A DNA stretch of 64,000 bases, taken from contig NZ_FZOF01000003.1 in the NCBI RefSeq assembly GCF_900188405.1, forward strand, positions 310,001-374,000. The letters are read 5' to 3'. The position numbers and the translations under genes were made by a program. The notes below the pieces were generated by a model. That model saw only the letters and a list, made by a program, of their open reading frames with translations, was not told the DNA's origin and did no database searches. Every line of letters begins with the position of its first letter. Position 1 is the first letter of the stretch. Below are positions 27,907 to 37,206 of this stretch, one piece after another. The DNA is from Actinacidiphila glaucinigra. Its GTDB lineage: Bacteria > Actinomycetota > Actinomycetes > Streptomycetales > Streptomycetaceae.

Positions 27907-28656
27907 ATGTGGATGCTCTTCCTGCTCGTGGCCTGGGCCGCGGCGATCGTCTCCTGCACACGCCTGTGCAGGGCGGCGGTCGCCGCGGCCGATCTGCCTG
28001 ACGGGGCCGCCGCACCGGCCGCCGACCACACGCTCGGGCTCTACGAGATGGCCTTCCTGTCCGGCGGACCGCGCCGGGTCACCGAGCTGACGATGGTCAT
28101 GATGGGCCGCGAACGCCGTCTGCTGCTCGCCAGGACCGGCTGGGCGACGGTCGTGGACCCCGACGGCCGGGATGCCGTGGAGCGCTCCCTGATCGCCGCC
28201 ACCGGTCCCGAGGGTCAGGCCCCCGTCCCCTCGATACGCGCGGCGCACGCCACCTCCGACGGCGTCCGCGCGCTGGCGCAGCGGCTCACCGACGCGGGGC
28301 TCGCGGTGCCCACGGCGGCCCGGGAGTCGATCTCCGCCGCCATCCGCGAGGTCCGCGCGGCCGCCGCCCTCGTCCTGGTCATGCCCGCGGCCGCGACGAC
28401 CCTCAGCCCCGCCGACCGGTCGGTGCTGCCGTGGTTCGCGCTCCCCCTGCCGGCCGCCCTCGGCTGCCTGGCCGTCGCGCGCTTCGAGATCCACGCGTAC
28501 ACCCGCTGGGCCGCGCCCGCGGGCCGGGACCTGCTGCGCGCCGTCGACGTCCCCCACGGCCCGGCCCCCGACGACAGCCGGCAGATCCTCACCGCGCTCG
28601 CCGTCCGGGGCCCCTCCACCCTCCCCGATCCCGCACTCCGCGCGGCCCTGAGCTGA
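27907..28656 (+). CDS. TIGR04222 domain membrane protein
   Basis: 249 residues. A membrane helix lies at residues 1-18. The family core follows: LGLYEMAFLSGGPRRVTEL and a short DPDGRDAVERSLIA. A second hydrophobic segment occurs near residues 155-200. TIGR04222 proteins usually neighbour DUF692 genes, and some carry a Gly/Cys-rich tail; this one ends without it. No ribosome site precedes the ATG: the MITE-like element ends 9 bases upstream, and a TAG in its right end closes the frame, so no earlier start exists. Expression may be impaired or leaderless. Confidence 0.75.
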   Translation: MWMLFLLVAWAAAIVSCTRLCRAAVAAADLPDGAAAPAADHTLGLYEMAFLSGGPRRVTELTMVMMGRERRLLLARTGWATVVDPDGRDAVERSLIAATGPEGQAPVPSIRAAHATSDGVRALAQRLTDAGLAVPTAARESISAAIREVRAAAALVLVMPAAATTLSPADRSVLPWFALPLPAALGCLAVARFEIHAYTRWAAPAGRDLLRAVDVPHGPAPDDSRQILTALAVRGPSTLPDPALRAALS

Positions 28657-28677
28657 CGCGCCGCGCGGGGCCGGGCG

Positions 28678-28838
28678 TCAGGCCAGACCCGCCAGCAGCT
28701 TGCGGCGGCCGGTGGGGAAGGGCGCCTCATCGCGGACGGGCACACGCGCCTCCAAAGCCCGCAGATGACGCATCAGGTCCACCGATACGGTGCAGTTCGC
28801 CCGCACGTCGGGGTCGCCCCACGCCAGCTTGCCGCGGC
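28678..28838 (-). pseudogene. Degenerate copy of the hemQ 3' end
   Basis: On the minus strand this reads [33 protein letters not shown], closely matching the last 70 residues of HemQ encoded at 28959-29690. It lacks 12 bases near the stop and about 65 bases in the middle (the [21 protein letters not shown] part), the latter between short GTTCG repeats. No start codon or N-terminal part is present. It is a decayed tandem duplication. The remaining bases to 28958 contain no gene I can support. Confidence 0.8.
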
Positions 28839-28958
28839 AGAACCTCCTTGCGCCCGCCCCCGCGCTGCTCGGCCCCGGAGGGCCTCCCAGGCTTCGACCG
28901 GCCCGCCGGACTCCGTCCGGAACGCGCCACCCCGGGACAGCCCCCGCGGGGCAGGGCG

Positions 28959-29690
28959 TCAGGCCAGGCCCGCCACCAGATCCGCCACCGACTTGCGGCG
29001 GCCGGTGTAGAACGGCACCTCCTCGCGGACGTGCATACGCGCCTCCGAAGCCCGCAGGTGACGCATCAGGTCCACGATGCGGTGCAGTTCGTCCGACTCG
29101 AAGGCCAGGATCCACTCGTAGTCGCCCAGCGAGAACGACGCCACCGTGTTCGCCCGCACGTCCGGGTAACCCCGCGCCATCTTGCCGTGGTCGGCCAGCA
29201 TGCGGCGGCGGTCCTCGTCGGGCAGGAGGTACCAGTCGTAGGAGCGGACGAAGGGGTAGACGGAGACGTAGTCGCGGGCCGTCTCGTCGGCGAGGAAGGC
29301 GGGGATGTGGCTCTTGTTGAACTCCGCCGGGCGGTGCAGTGCCATGTTCGACCACACGGGCTCCAGCCGGCGCCCCAGCAGGGTGCGGCGGAAGCGGTTG
29401 TAGGCGTCCTGGAGGGCGTCCGCGGTCTCGGAGTGCCACCAGATCATGACGTCCGCGTCGGCGCGCAGCCCGGACAGGTCGTACGTGCCGCGGACCGTGA
29501 CGTCCTTCTCGGCGAGCTGCGCGAAGAGCTCCTCCACCTCCTCCGCGTAGCGGATGCGGTCGTCGGGGAGGACGTCGCGCAGCCGGAACACCGACCAGAG
29601 GGTGTAGCGGATGACCTCGTTGAGGTCCTTGGCCTTCTTGCCGGCGTTGGGGGCCTTGGCGGGGGCGGCGGAAGCAGTGGAGTCGGTCAT
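28959..29690 (-). CDS. hemQ: Coproheme decarboxylase HemQ/ChdC (chlorite dismutase family)
   Basis: 243-residue enzyme of the coproporphyrin-dependent haem route, which decarboxylates coproheme III to haem b. The catalytic Tyr is Y145 in [14 protein letters not shown] and the proximal His is H168 in [11 protein letters not shown], both at the spacing of bacterial ChdC. The N-terminal 25 residues are Ala/Lys-rich and probably disordered. The ATG is 4 bases after the hemG stop, so translation is probably coupled to it. hemE lies nearby. Confidence 0.93.
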   Translation of the reverse strand: MTDSTASAAPAKAPNAGKKAKDLNEVIRYTLWSVFRLRDVLPDDRIRYAEEVEELFAQLAEKDVTVRGTYDLSGLRADADVMIWWHSETADALQDAYNRFRRTLLGRRLEPVWSNMALHRPAEFNKSHIPAFLADETARDYVSVYPFVRSYDWYLLPDEDRRRMLADHGKMARGYPDVRANTVASFSLGDYEWILAFESDELHRIVDLMRHLRASEARMHVREEVPFYTGRRKSVADLVAGLA

Positions 29691-29694
29691 GGGG

Positions 29695-31140
29695 CTATTG
29701 TCCCGCGCCGGGTTCCGCGGCCCGCCGCAGGGTGCCCAGGACCTGCGTGGCCGCGCCGCGCGCGCTCGAAACGCAGGCCGGGATGCCCACGCCCTCGTAC
29801 AGGGCGCCGCACATCTCGAGGCCGGGCAGCTTCGCGACGTGCTCGCGCAGCCGCGTGACCCGGGCCAGGTGGCCGACCGGGTACTGCGGCAGGCCGCCGT
29901 CCCAGCGGGTGACACGGGCCGCGACGGGGGCCGCGGTGAGTCCGACGGCCTCGCCGAGGTCCTCGCGGGAGAGGCGGACGAGATCGGTGTCGTCCCAGGC
30001 GAGGTCGGCCTCCTGGCCGTGCCGCCCGATCGAGGTGCGCAGCACGTAGACGTCGGAGTCGGCGGCGCCGCTCCAGTGCCACTTCTGGCTGGAGAACGTG
30101 GACGCCTTGATGGTGCGCCCGTCCACCGGGGGGACGAGGAAGCCGCTGCCGGGCAGCGCGTGGGCGATCTCGCGGCGCCGGAAGGCCATGGTGACCAGGG
30201 CGACGCTCGCGTACTCCACCGCCGACAGCTCCGTGGCGGCGCCCGGCGACTCGGCGGCCAGCAGCCTGGCCGCGGCCGGGGCGGGCACGGCCAGCACGAC
30301 CGCGTCCGCGGCCAGCGTCTCGCGGGTGCCGTCGTGGTCGAAGGCGACCTCCCAGCCGTCGGGGGTGCGGCGCAGCGTCCGGACCGGGGCGTCGGTCTCG
30401 ATGCGGGCCCCGGCGGAGCGGCAGGCCTCGGCGACGGCGACCGGGAGCCGCCCGACGCCGCCGCGGATGCCGGCGAAGACCGGGCCGTCCTGCCGGGCGG
30501 CGGCGGCCTTGCGCTGGCTCTCGCGGACGGTCTCGATCAGGGAGCGGCCGCCGCGCGCGCCCTCGTACAGCTGCGGGATGGCGGCGCGCAGCGAGATCTC
30601 GTAGGCGTTGCCCGCGTACACCCCGCCGAGCAGCGGATCGACGAGCCGGTCGACGACCTCGTGGCCCAGCCGGGCGGCGACGTAGGCGCCCACCGCCACG
30701 TCCTCGCCGACCTTGGTGCGGGGCAGGACGTGGTCGAGCGGCAGCCGCGCGAGCCCGGCCGCGGACAGCACCCCGGAGGCGGCGAGCGAGCCGAGGTCGC
30801 CGGGAACGCCCATGACGCCGCCCTTGGGCATGGGGCGCAGCCGGCCGCGCGTCCACAGGCCCGCGTTCGTCGTGGCGGGCGCCTCCAGGTCGTCGCCGAG
30901 ACCGACCGCGCGGGCCAGGTCGACCGCCTCGGGGCGGCGCGCCAGGATCGACTCGGCGCCCAGGTCGACGGGGACGCCCGCGATCTCGTCCGCGTACAGC
31001 TTCCCGCCCAGGCGTCCGGAGGACTCCAGCACGGTCACCCGTGCCGCCCCGCCCTCCAGCAGGAAATGCGCCGCGGCGAGTCCGGAGACCCCGCCGCCCA
31101 CGACCACCACGTGCCCGGCCAGGGGCTGCGTATTGCTCAT
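29695..31140 (-). CDS. hemG: Coproporphyrinogen III oxidase (HemY/CgoX, labelled hemG or hemY)
   Basis: 481-residue FAD-dependent oxidase that oxidises coproporphyrinogen III in the actinobacterial haem pathway. It starts with the dinucleotide motif [16 protein letters not shown], followed by GRLGGKLYA and DLGAESIL, and ends with a conserved [31 protein letters not shown] FAD motif. It forms an operon with hemQ. The older name protoporphyrinogen oxidase is less likely correct because HemQ is present. Confidence 0.92.
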   Translation of the reverse strand: MSNTQPLAGHVVVVGGGVSGLAAAHFLLEGGAARVTVLESSGRLGGKLYADEIAGVPVDLGAESILARRPEAVDLARAVGLGDDLEAPATTNAGLWTRGRLRPMPKGGVMGVPGDLGSLAASGVLSAAGLARLPLDHVLPRTKVGEDVAVGAYVAARLGHEVVDRLVDPLLGGVYAGNAYEISLRAAIPQLYEGARGGRSLIETVRESQRKAAAARQDGPVFAGIRGGVGRLPVAVAEACRSAGARIETDAPVRTLRRTPDGWEVAFDHDGTRETLAADAVVLAVPAPAAARLLAAESPGAATELSAVEYASVALVTMAFRRREIAHALPGSGFLVPPVDGRTIKASTFSSQKWHWSGAADSDVYVLRTSIGRHGQEADLAWDDTDLVRLSREDLGEAVGLTAAPVAARVTRWDGGLPQYPVGHLARVTRLREHVAKLPGLEMCGALYEGVGIPACVSSARGAATQVLGTLRRAAEPGAGQ

Positions 31141-31267
31141 GCCTCCACTGTCTCAGACGCCGGAACGAGCCCTAACCGTGACCTCTTCGGGATCACGGAC
31201 CCGAAACCCGCCCCGCGCCCCCCGCGTCGAATCGGCAACACATGCAACGGACCCGGGGGGATACCCT

Positions 31268-32302
31268 GTGAGCACGTCAACCACCGCCGCGCGCAGACCA
31301 CTTGCCGCCGCCTTCGGCGCCCTGGCGCTGGCCGCCGCCCTCATGCTCACCGGCTGCGGCGCCGGCGGCGGCAGCGAGAGCAGCGCCGACACCGCGGACG
31401 GCAAGGCCGGGGCCGCCGCCCCGGGCCTGGCCGAGCAGCCGGACGCGCGGGAGCCCGCCCGGGCGGACGCGGACGCGCAGAACGCCACCGGCAAGGGCTC
31501 CGGCAGCGGACCCGGCACCGGGGCGGGGCGGACCCCGACCCTGGCGCAGTCGTACATCGTGCGCACGGCGACGCTGACGGTCGAGGCCCGGAACGTCTCC
31601 GGAGCCGTGGCCAAGGCGCGCACGCTGGTGGAGGGCTCGGGCGGCTACGTCGGCAGCGAGAGCACCAGCCTCGACGAGGACGGTCTCGAGTACTCCACCA
31701 TCACGCTCCGCGTGCCGCCGGACGGCTACGACCGCGTGCTGAAGGACCTCTCCGAGCTGGGCACGCTGCGCAACCGCAAGGTGGACGCCCAGGACGTCAC
31801 CGGCCAGGTCGTGGACGTCGAGAGCCGGCTCAAGACGCAGCGGGCGAGCGTGGCGCGGGTGCGGGAGCTGATGGACCGGGCGACCAGGCTCAGCGACATC
31901 GTCTCGCTGGAGAGCGAACTCAGCGCCCGCCAGGCCGACCTGGAGGCGCTCGAGGCCCAGCAGGCCTCGCTGAAGGCGCGGACCGGGATGGCGACGATCA
32001 CGCTGGAGGTGCAGGAACCGCCCGTCAAGGAGGCACCGCAGAAGAGGGACGACGGCTTCTGGGCCGCCGTGGGCGACGCCCTCGGCAGCGGCTGGCACGC
32101 CTTCTACCTGACCCTGCGGGGCATCCTCGTCGCGCTCGCCGTGGTGGCCCCGTTCGCGGCGCTGGCCCTTCTCGGCTACCTGGGCTTCCGCCTGCTGCGC
32201 CGTGCGCTGCCCGCCCGGCGCACCGTCGCCGCGCCGCCGGAGCCGCTGCCCGTGCCCGCGCCGGCCGGGGCGGGCGACGGCGAGGCGCAGCCGCGGGAGT
32301 AG
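31268..32302 (+). CDS. DUF4349 lipoprotein
   Basis: 344 residues from the GTG at 31268. A lipoprotein signal ends in the lipobox LTGC near residue 29. A Gly/Ala/Asp-rich linker precedes the DUF4349 domain: RTATLTVEARNVSGAV, YSTITLRVPPDGYD, VTGQVVDVESRLKTQRASV. A long coiled coil covers about residues 195-240. A membrane helix (residues 280-310) and a Pro-rich cytosolic tail end the protein. It is divergent from hemG. Family function is unknown, probably envelope-associated. Confidence 0.85.
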   Translation: MSTSTTAARRPLAAAFGALALAAALMLTGCGAGGGSESSADTADGKAGAAAPGLAEQPDAREPARADADAQNATGKGSGSGPGTGAGRTPTLAQSYIVRTATLTVEARNVSGAVAKARTLVEGSGGYVGSESTSLDEDGLEYSTITLRVPPDGYDRVLKDLSELGTLRNRKVDAQDVTGQVVDVESRLKTQRASVARVRELMDRATRLSDIVSLESELSARQADLEALEAQQASLKARTGMATITLEVQEPPVKEAPQKRDDGFWAAVGDALGSGWHAFYLTLRGILVALAVVAPFAALALLGYLGFRLLRRALPARRTVAAPPEPLPVPAPAGAGDGEAQPRE

Positions 32303-32312
32303 CCGCGGACAC

Positions 32313-32344
32313 GGTGACCCCGCGCCGGGCGGCGCGGGGTCACC
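32313..32344. terminator. Bidirectional terminator between the DUF4349 gene and hemE
   Basis: Perfect 14-bp stem (32313-32326 with 32331-32344) with a 4-base loop, lying between two convergent stop codons. Confidence 0.75.
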
Positions 32345-32348
32345 GGTC

Positions 32349-33392
32349 TCAGCGGGCCGTCTCGGTGTGGACGAAGTCCACCAGGCGGGTCAGGGCGTCG
32401 GGGTCCGTGGTGGGCAGGACGCCGTGGCCCAGGTTGAAGATGTGGCCGGGGGCCGCCCCGGCCGAGTACAGGACCTCACGGGTCTTCTTCTCGATCGCCT
32501 CACGCGGGGCGAAGAGCACCGCGGGGTCCAGGTTGCCCTGGAGCGCCCTGCCCGGGCCGACCCTGCGGGCGGCCTCGTCCAGCGGGACCCGCCAGTCGAC
32601 GCCGACCACGTCCGCGCCGGCCTCGCCCATGAGCCCGAGCAGCTCACCGGTGCCGACGCCGAAGTGGATGCGGGGCACGCCGTAGTCCGCGACGGACCGG
32701 AAGACCTTGACGGAGGCCGGCATGACGTGGCGCCGGTAGTCCTCGGGGGCGAGCGCGCCGACCCAGGAGTCGAAGAGCTGCACCGCGCTGGCACCGGCCT
32801 CGATCTGCACCTTCAGGAAGGCCGAGGTGATGTCCGCGAGGCGGTCCAGGAGCTCCGCCCACAGCTCGGGCTCCCCGTACATGAGGGCCTTGGTGCGCTC
32901 GTGGTTGCGCGACGGGCCGCCCTCGACGAGGTAGCTGGCCAGGGTGAAGGGCGCGCCGGCGAAGCCGATCAGCGGCGTCTCGCCGAGTTCACCCGTGAGC
33001 ATGCCGATCGCCTCGGTGACGTACTTGACGTCGTCCGGGTCGAGCGGCCGCAGGCGCTGCAGGTCCTCGCGGCTGCGGATCGGCTGCTCGACGACGGGGC
33101 CGACGCCCGGCTTGATGTCGAGGTCGAGCCCGATGGCCTTGAGCGGCACCACGATGTCGCTGAAGTAGATCGCCGCGTCGACCTTGTGCCGCCGCACCGG
33201 CTGCAGCGTGATCTCGGTGACGAGGTCGGGCCGCATGCACGACTCGAGCATGGGGATGCCCTCGCGCAGCTTGAGGTACTCGGGGAGGGAGCGCCCGGCC
33301 TGGCGCATGAACCACACGGGGGTGTGCGGCACGGGCCGGCGCCGGCACGCCAGGATGAAGGGGGAAGCAGCGGTCTGCTGGTGCGCACTCAC
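32349..33392 (-). CDS. hemE: Uroporphyrinogen decarboxylase HemE
   Basis: 347-residue enzyme turning uroporphyrinogen III into coproporphyrinogen III, feeding CgoX and HemQ encoded nearby. Family motifs: [15 protein letters not shown] at residues 25-39, [13 protein letters not shown] with the catalytic Asp, [17 protein letters not shown], and FNLGHGVLP near the end. It starts with GTG. The gene is convergent with the DUF4349 gene and divergent from the DUF3000 gene. Confidence 0.96.
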   Translation of the reverse strand: MSAHQQTAASPFILACRRRPVPHTPVWFMRQAGRSLPEYLKLREGIPMLESCMRPDLVTEITLQPVRRHKVDAAIYFSDIVVPLKAIGLDLDIKPGVGPVVEQPIRSREDLQRLRPLDPDDVKYVTEAIGMLTGELGETPLIGFAGAPFTLASYLVEGGPSRNHERTKALMYGEPELWAELLDRLADITSAFLKVQIEAGASAVQLFDSWVGALAPEDYRRHVMPASVKVFRSVADYGVPRIHFGVGTGELLGLMGEAGADVVGVDWRVPLDEAARRVGPGRALQGNLDPAVLFAPREAIEKKTREVLYSAGAAPGHIFNLGHGVLPTTDPDALTRLVDFVHTETAR

Positions 33393-33481
33393 CCCCGAAT
33401 CTTCGCATGCGCCAAGTGGGCGACCCGCCCGACCGGGTGTCCTCCCTCACTGCGGGCCCCCTTCGGCCTACGCTTCCGGGC

Positions 33482-34144
33482 ATGGCAGCGGCTCATGGGC
33501 ACCTCTCGGACGGGAACGACGCCCCCCTCCCGTTCCAGCACGCGGTCGACGCACTGCTGCGCGCCCGGGTACGGCACGAGGTGGAGCTCGATCCGGTGCC
33601 CCCGCCCAAACGCCTGGCGCCGCACGCGTACGCCCTGGAGGCGGCGGTCGTCGTCGACGACGACGAGGAGCTCGGGGACGGGCGCCTGGTGCTGCTCTAC
33701 GACCCCGACGGGCAGGAGGGCTGGCACGGCACGTTCCGGCTGGTCACCCTGGTGCGGGCGGAGCTGGAGCCGGAGATCGCGGCGGACCCGCTGCTGCCCG
33801 AGGTGAGCTGGTCGTGGCTGACCGGCGCCCTGGAGGGGCGCGGCGCCGCCTTCACCGAGGTGGGCGGCACGGTCTCGCGCAGTTCCTCGCACCACTTCGG
33901 CGCCCTGGCCGGGCGGGAGGACTCCACCCGCATCGAGATCCGCGCCTCGTGGACGCCGCTCGCGGTGAGCGGCGGCGTACCGGACATGGCCGCCCACCTG
34001 GCGGCCTGGTGCGACCTGCTGTGCATCTGCGCGGGACTGCCGCCCGCGCCCACCGAGCCCTCGTGCCCCCCGCCCGGCGGCGGCGGCGGCGGTCCCTCGG
34101 TGGTGCCGCTGCCGAAGCGGCGCGGTCCGCAGCAGACCCGCTGA
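33482..34144 (+). CDS. DUF3000 family protein
   Basis: 220-residue actinobacterial protein of unknown role. It contains a charged N-terminal half (FQHAVDALLRARVRHEVELD), WHGTFRLVTLVRAELEPEIA, and DSTRIEIRASWTPL. A Gly-rich insertion follows near residue 200. Start is the ATG at 33482. The conserved neighbour pair is hemE on one side and whiI on the other. Confidence 0.78.
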   Translation: MAAAHGHLSDGNDAPLPFQHAVDALLRARVRHEVELDPVPPPKRLAPHAYALEAAVVVDDDEELGDGRLVLLYDPDGQEGWHGTFRLVTLVRAELEPEIAADPLLPEVSWSWLTGALEGRGAAFTEVGGTVSRSSSHHFGALAGREDSTRIEIRASWTPLAVSGGVPDMAAHLAAWCDLLCICAGLPPAPTEPSCPPPGGGGGGPSVVPLPKRRGPQQTR

Positions 34145-34293
34145 GGGCCGCCGCGCCCGCGCTGACCATTCGCTTTACCGCCGTCAACGAGCTCTGACAC
34201 CCGGTGACCGCGATCTTCACACCTTCGATCGACCCTGGTCGACAGCGCGTCCGAATTGCCGGAATTGTTACTAAACAAGTCGTGATCATTCTC

Positions 34294-34321
34294 TAAAGCC
34301 GGGCGAAGTTGCTGCCGAAGG
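34294..34321 (+). promoter_or_regulatory. Candidate WhiG-dependent promoter of whiI
   Basis: TAAA at 34294-34297 and GCCGAAGG at 34314-34321, separated by 16 bases, resemble the FliA/WhiG promoter pattern (TAAA, about 15 bases, GCCGATAA). The -35 is perfect and 5 of 8 -10 bases match. whiI is known to be a sigma-WhiG target in S. coelicolor. The predicted start lies roughly 30 bases before the GTG. Confidence 0.55.
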
Positions 34322-34359
34322 AACCTGTGACCCTTCCAGCCAATGTCCCAGGAGGCCCG

Positions 34360-35022
34360 GTGTCGGTTCTTCTCGAGCACCCCACAAGCCTGGTCGCCTA
34401 CCGCCCCAACAAGCCGACGGCGATGGTGGTGGTCGCCGATCCCCGCGTACGTTCCACCGTCACGCGCCACTTGTGGGCGCTCGGGGTACGCGACGTGATC
34501 GAGGCGTCCTCCATCGCCGAGGCCAGGCCCCGGGTGGGCACCCCCCGAGACATCTGTGTCGCCGACGTACACCTCCCCGACGGTTCCGGGCTGACCCTGC
34601 TCGCCGAGACCCGGGCGGCGGGCTGGCCCAACGGCCTGGCCCTGTCCGCCGCCGACGACATCGGCGCCGTTCGCAACGCCCTCGCGGGCGGCGTGAAGGG
34701 CTACGTCGTCACCGGCACCCGCACCAACCTCGGCATCCCGGGCCGCCCCGGCGCCGTCCCCCTCGGCCCGGCCGGCCAGCGGCTGCAGCGCCGCCCCCCG
34801 GGCGCCCCCGGCCACGGCGGCGGCTACCGCGAGCTGTCGGGCCGCGAGGTCGAGGTGCTCCGGCTGGTCGCGGAGGGCCAGTCGAACAAGGCGATCGGGG
34901 TCTCGATGGGGCTGTCCGCGCTGACCGTGAAGAGCCATCTGGCCCGGATCGCCCGCAAGCTGGGCACCGGTGACCGCGCGGGCATGGTCGCGGTAGCGCT
35001 GCGTACCGGCATCATCCACTGA
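34360..35022 (+). CDS. whiI: Sporulation response regulator WhiI
   Basis: 220-residue atypical response regulator controlling late sporulation; it forms a heterodimer with BldM. An N-terminal receiver domain has one acidic residue (A26-D27, where a pair is normal), the acceptor position D69 in CVADVHLPDG, and YVVTG where a Lys is expected. The C-terminal HTH is LuxR-type (LSGREVEVLRLVAEGQSNK, then TVKSHLARIARKL). The GTG at 34360 follows CAGGAGG; upstream in-frame codons are less likely. Identity rests on the domain pattern plus the hemE, DUF3000 and RNase D neighbours. Confidence 0.9.
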   Translation: MSVLLEHPTSLVAYRPNKPTAMVVVADPRVRSTVTRHLWALGVRDVIEASSIAEARPRVGTPRDICVADVHLPDGSGLTLLAETRAAGWPNGLALSAADDIGAVRNALAGGVKGYVVTGTRTNLGIPGRPGAVPLGPAGQRLQRRPPGAPGHGGGYRELSGREVEVLRLVAEGQSNKAIGVSMGLSALTVKSHLARIARKLGTGDRAGMVAVALRTGIIH

Positions 35023-35101
35023 TCGAAGTCATATCCCGGGTGCGCCCGCCGCCGGAACGTTCCGTCGGCGGGCCCCTGCTGTACACAGATACTCTTGACT
35101 G

Positions 35102-36337
35102 GTGACCGACGCCCGAGAGACCGCAACAGAAGCACCCCCGGCGCCGGTCCCGCTGCTGGACCCGCGCGAGGGCATCCCGCCGGTGACCGCCAGCCCGGAG
35201 GCCTTCGCCGACGTCGTCGCGGCTTTCGCCGCGGGCTCCGGACCTGTCGCCGTCGACGCCGAGCGCGCATCCGGCTACCGCTACGGGCAGCGGGCCTATC
35301 TGGTCCAGCTGCGCCGCACCGGAGCAGGGACCGCGCTGATCGACCCCGTCGCCTGTCCGGACCTGACGGCGCTCAGCGCCGCGCTCGACGGAACGGAATG
35401 GGTGCTGCACGCCGCCACGCAGGACCTGCCGTGCCTCGACGAGGCCGGCATGCGCCCGGACCGGCTGTTCGACACCGAGCTGGCCGGCCGCCTCGCAGGG
35501 TTCGCCCGGGTCGGGCTCGGCGCGATGGTGGAGAACGTCCTCGGGTACGCCCTGGAGAAGGGCCACTCCGCCGTCGACTGGTCGACCCGGCCGCTGCCCG
35601 AGCCCTGGCTGCGGTACGCCGCGCTCGACGTCGAGCTCCTGGTCGACCTGCGCGACGCCCTGGAGGAGGAGCTGCGCGCCCAGGGCAAGCTGGAATGGGC
35701 GCTGCAGGAGTTCGCGGCCATCGCCGCGGCCCCGCCGCCCCCGCCCCGCGTCGACCCCTGGCGCCGCACGTCCGGCATGCACAAGGTGCGCCGGCGCCGC
35801 CAGATGGCCGTCGTACGCGAGCTGTGGAACCTCCGGGACCGGATCGCCCGCGAGCGGGACGTCTCCCCGGGCCGCGTCCTCACCGACGCCGCGATCGTCA
35901 CCGCGTCGCTGGAGGCCACCCCCAACGCGCACGCGCTGGCCGCGCTCCCCGGATTCGGGCACCGCATGGGCCGGCGCCAGCTGGAGCAGTGGCAGGCCGC
36001 GATCGACCACGCCCGCAGCATCCCCGAGCGGGACCTGCCGCAGCCCGGCCCCGCCTACGCCGGTCCCCCGCCGCCGCGGGCCTGGGCCGACAAGGACCCC
36101 GCCGCCGCGGCCCGGCTCTCCGCGGCACGGGCGGCGGTCTCGGCACTGGCGGAGCAGCTGAACCTCCCCCAGGAGAATCTGATCACCCCGGACACCGTCC
36201 GCCGCCTGTGCTGGGCGCCGCCGCGGGACCGCAGTGGCGAGTCCGTGGCGGTCTTCCTCCAGGACGCGGGGGCGCGCCCCTGGCAGGTCGAGCTCACGAC
36301 GCCCATCCTCACGGCGGCGCTGTCCGCGACGCCCTGA
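35102..36337 (+). CDS. Ribonuclease D family exonuclease with HRDC domain
   Basis: 411 residues. It has a DEDDy exonuclease domain: D52 and E54 in VAVDAERASG, the third acid in HAATQDLPCL, and the Tyr/Asp of RYAALDVELL near residue 180. An HRDC domain follows at about 225-295 (MHKVRRRRQMAVVRELW, then LAALPGFGHR). The C-terminal part is an actinobacterial extension. It probably trims the 3' end of tRNA. A GTG start is used, 79 bases after whiI. Confidence 0.88.
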   Translation: MTDARETATEAPPAPVPLLDPREGIPPVTASPEAFADVVAAFAAGSGPVAVDAERASGYRYGQRAYLVQLRRTGAGTALIDPVACPDLTALSAALDGTEWVLHAATQDLPCLDEAGMRPDRLFDTELAGRLAGFARVGLGAMVENVLGYALEKGHSAVDWSTRPLPEPWLRYAALDVELLVDLRDALEEELRAQGKLEWALQEFAAIAAAPPPPPRVDPWRRTSGMHKVRRRRQMAVVRELWNLRDRIARERDVSPGRVLTDAAIVTASLEATPNAHALAALPGFGHRMGRRQLEQWQAAIDHARSIPERDLPQPGPAYAGPPPPRAWADKDPAAAARLSAARAAVSALAEQLNLPQENLITPDTVRRLCWAPPRDRSGESVAVFLQDAGARPWQVELTTPILTAALSATP

Positions 36338-36388
36338 CGCGGTCCGCGATGCGGGGTGCGGGGGGTGCCCCTTGCGGCCGGTGGGTGT

Positions 36389-37068
36389 CTGCGGGTGCGT
36401 TGCGCCTGCGGCGGGCATTCCCCGCCCTCCCGCCCGATTGCCCGGCACGGTCAGTGCGGGTCTGCGCTCTGTCGGGTTGGGGTCGGGGCCGCGCCGGCGC
36501 ACTCCCCCAGCCTTCGGCCGGGGGGACCCCCAGAACGCTCGCGGTTTGGCCCTACGTCATTCCGCACCGGGTCCGCCGCTCGTCGTCTCCGGGCGCACCC
36601 CGCCACACCCCCTCCCGTCGTGTAGGCGCATGACGGCCGGAGGGGGGGTGAGAAGGCGGTCCGGGGTTGCCGCACTCGCCTCACCGAACGCCCACACAAT
36701 CCGGCTCGATGCCAGCGGCACGGTGAGCGCCGAGTCGGCCGCACCACCAGTAGGCGCACCCTGTCTCGACCTGCGGCCGAAAGACCCCCTGCTGGGGGCA
36801 GCTCCCGGCGGCGCCGGGAGGGGCGCACCCCATCACCCCCCACCGGCCGTCATGCGCCCACACCACCGGAGGGGGTGTGGCGGGGTGCGCCCGGAAACGA
36901 CGAGCGGCGGACCCGGCGCCGAACGATGTGGACGTAAACCGCGAGCGTTGAGGACGTGCGCCGGCGCGGCCCCGACCCACGCACACGGTGCGAGGCGGTC
37001 ACTGACCGCGCCGGGCAAACGGGAGGGAGGGCGGGAAAACCCCCACGCCCACCACGACGCACCCGCAC
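36389..37068. repeat. Long imperfect inverted repeat in an 870-base gene-free region
   Basis: The interval 36338-37206 has no supportable gene. Its left part (36389-36640) and right part (36843-37068) are imperfect inverted copies of about 230 bases. Matching blocks include the region around CGCCACACCCCCTCCCG at 36601 with its complement at 36870, and the GACGAGCGGCGGACCCGG block. The left arm carries an extra hairpin (CCCCCAGCCTTCGGCCGGGGG near 36508) not present on the right. The spacer is about 200 bases and its own ends continue the stem. It resembles dispersed Streptomyces intergenic repeats. Frames here look like shadows. Confidence 0.65.
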
Positions 37069-37206
37069 GCGGGAACCCCGGGGACGACCGAACGTGTGAC
37101 GCCGCACACCCGCACTGTGCACATCGGTTACCCACGAGTAGCATGTACGGCGGAGCCGCCGTCTTCTGCCCGCGGCAAGCGAACCCGCACCTTGAGGAGA
37201 GCCAAC

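Noticed and set aside
28678..29439. A 253-residue frame reading from inside hemQ into the duplicated fragment
   Set aside because: Its first part is a shadow frame of hemQ; only the last segment is a decayed HemQ copy, so it is treated as a pseudogene fragment.
36641..36842. Short frames in the spacer of the large inverted repeat
   Set aside because: No ribosome site, low-complexity translation, and mirrored frames on both strands.
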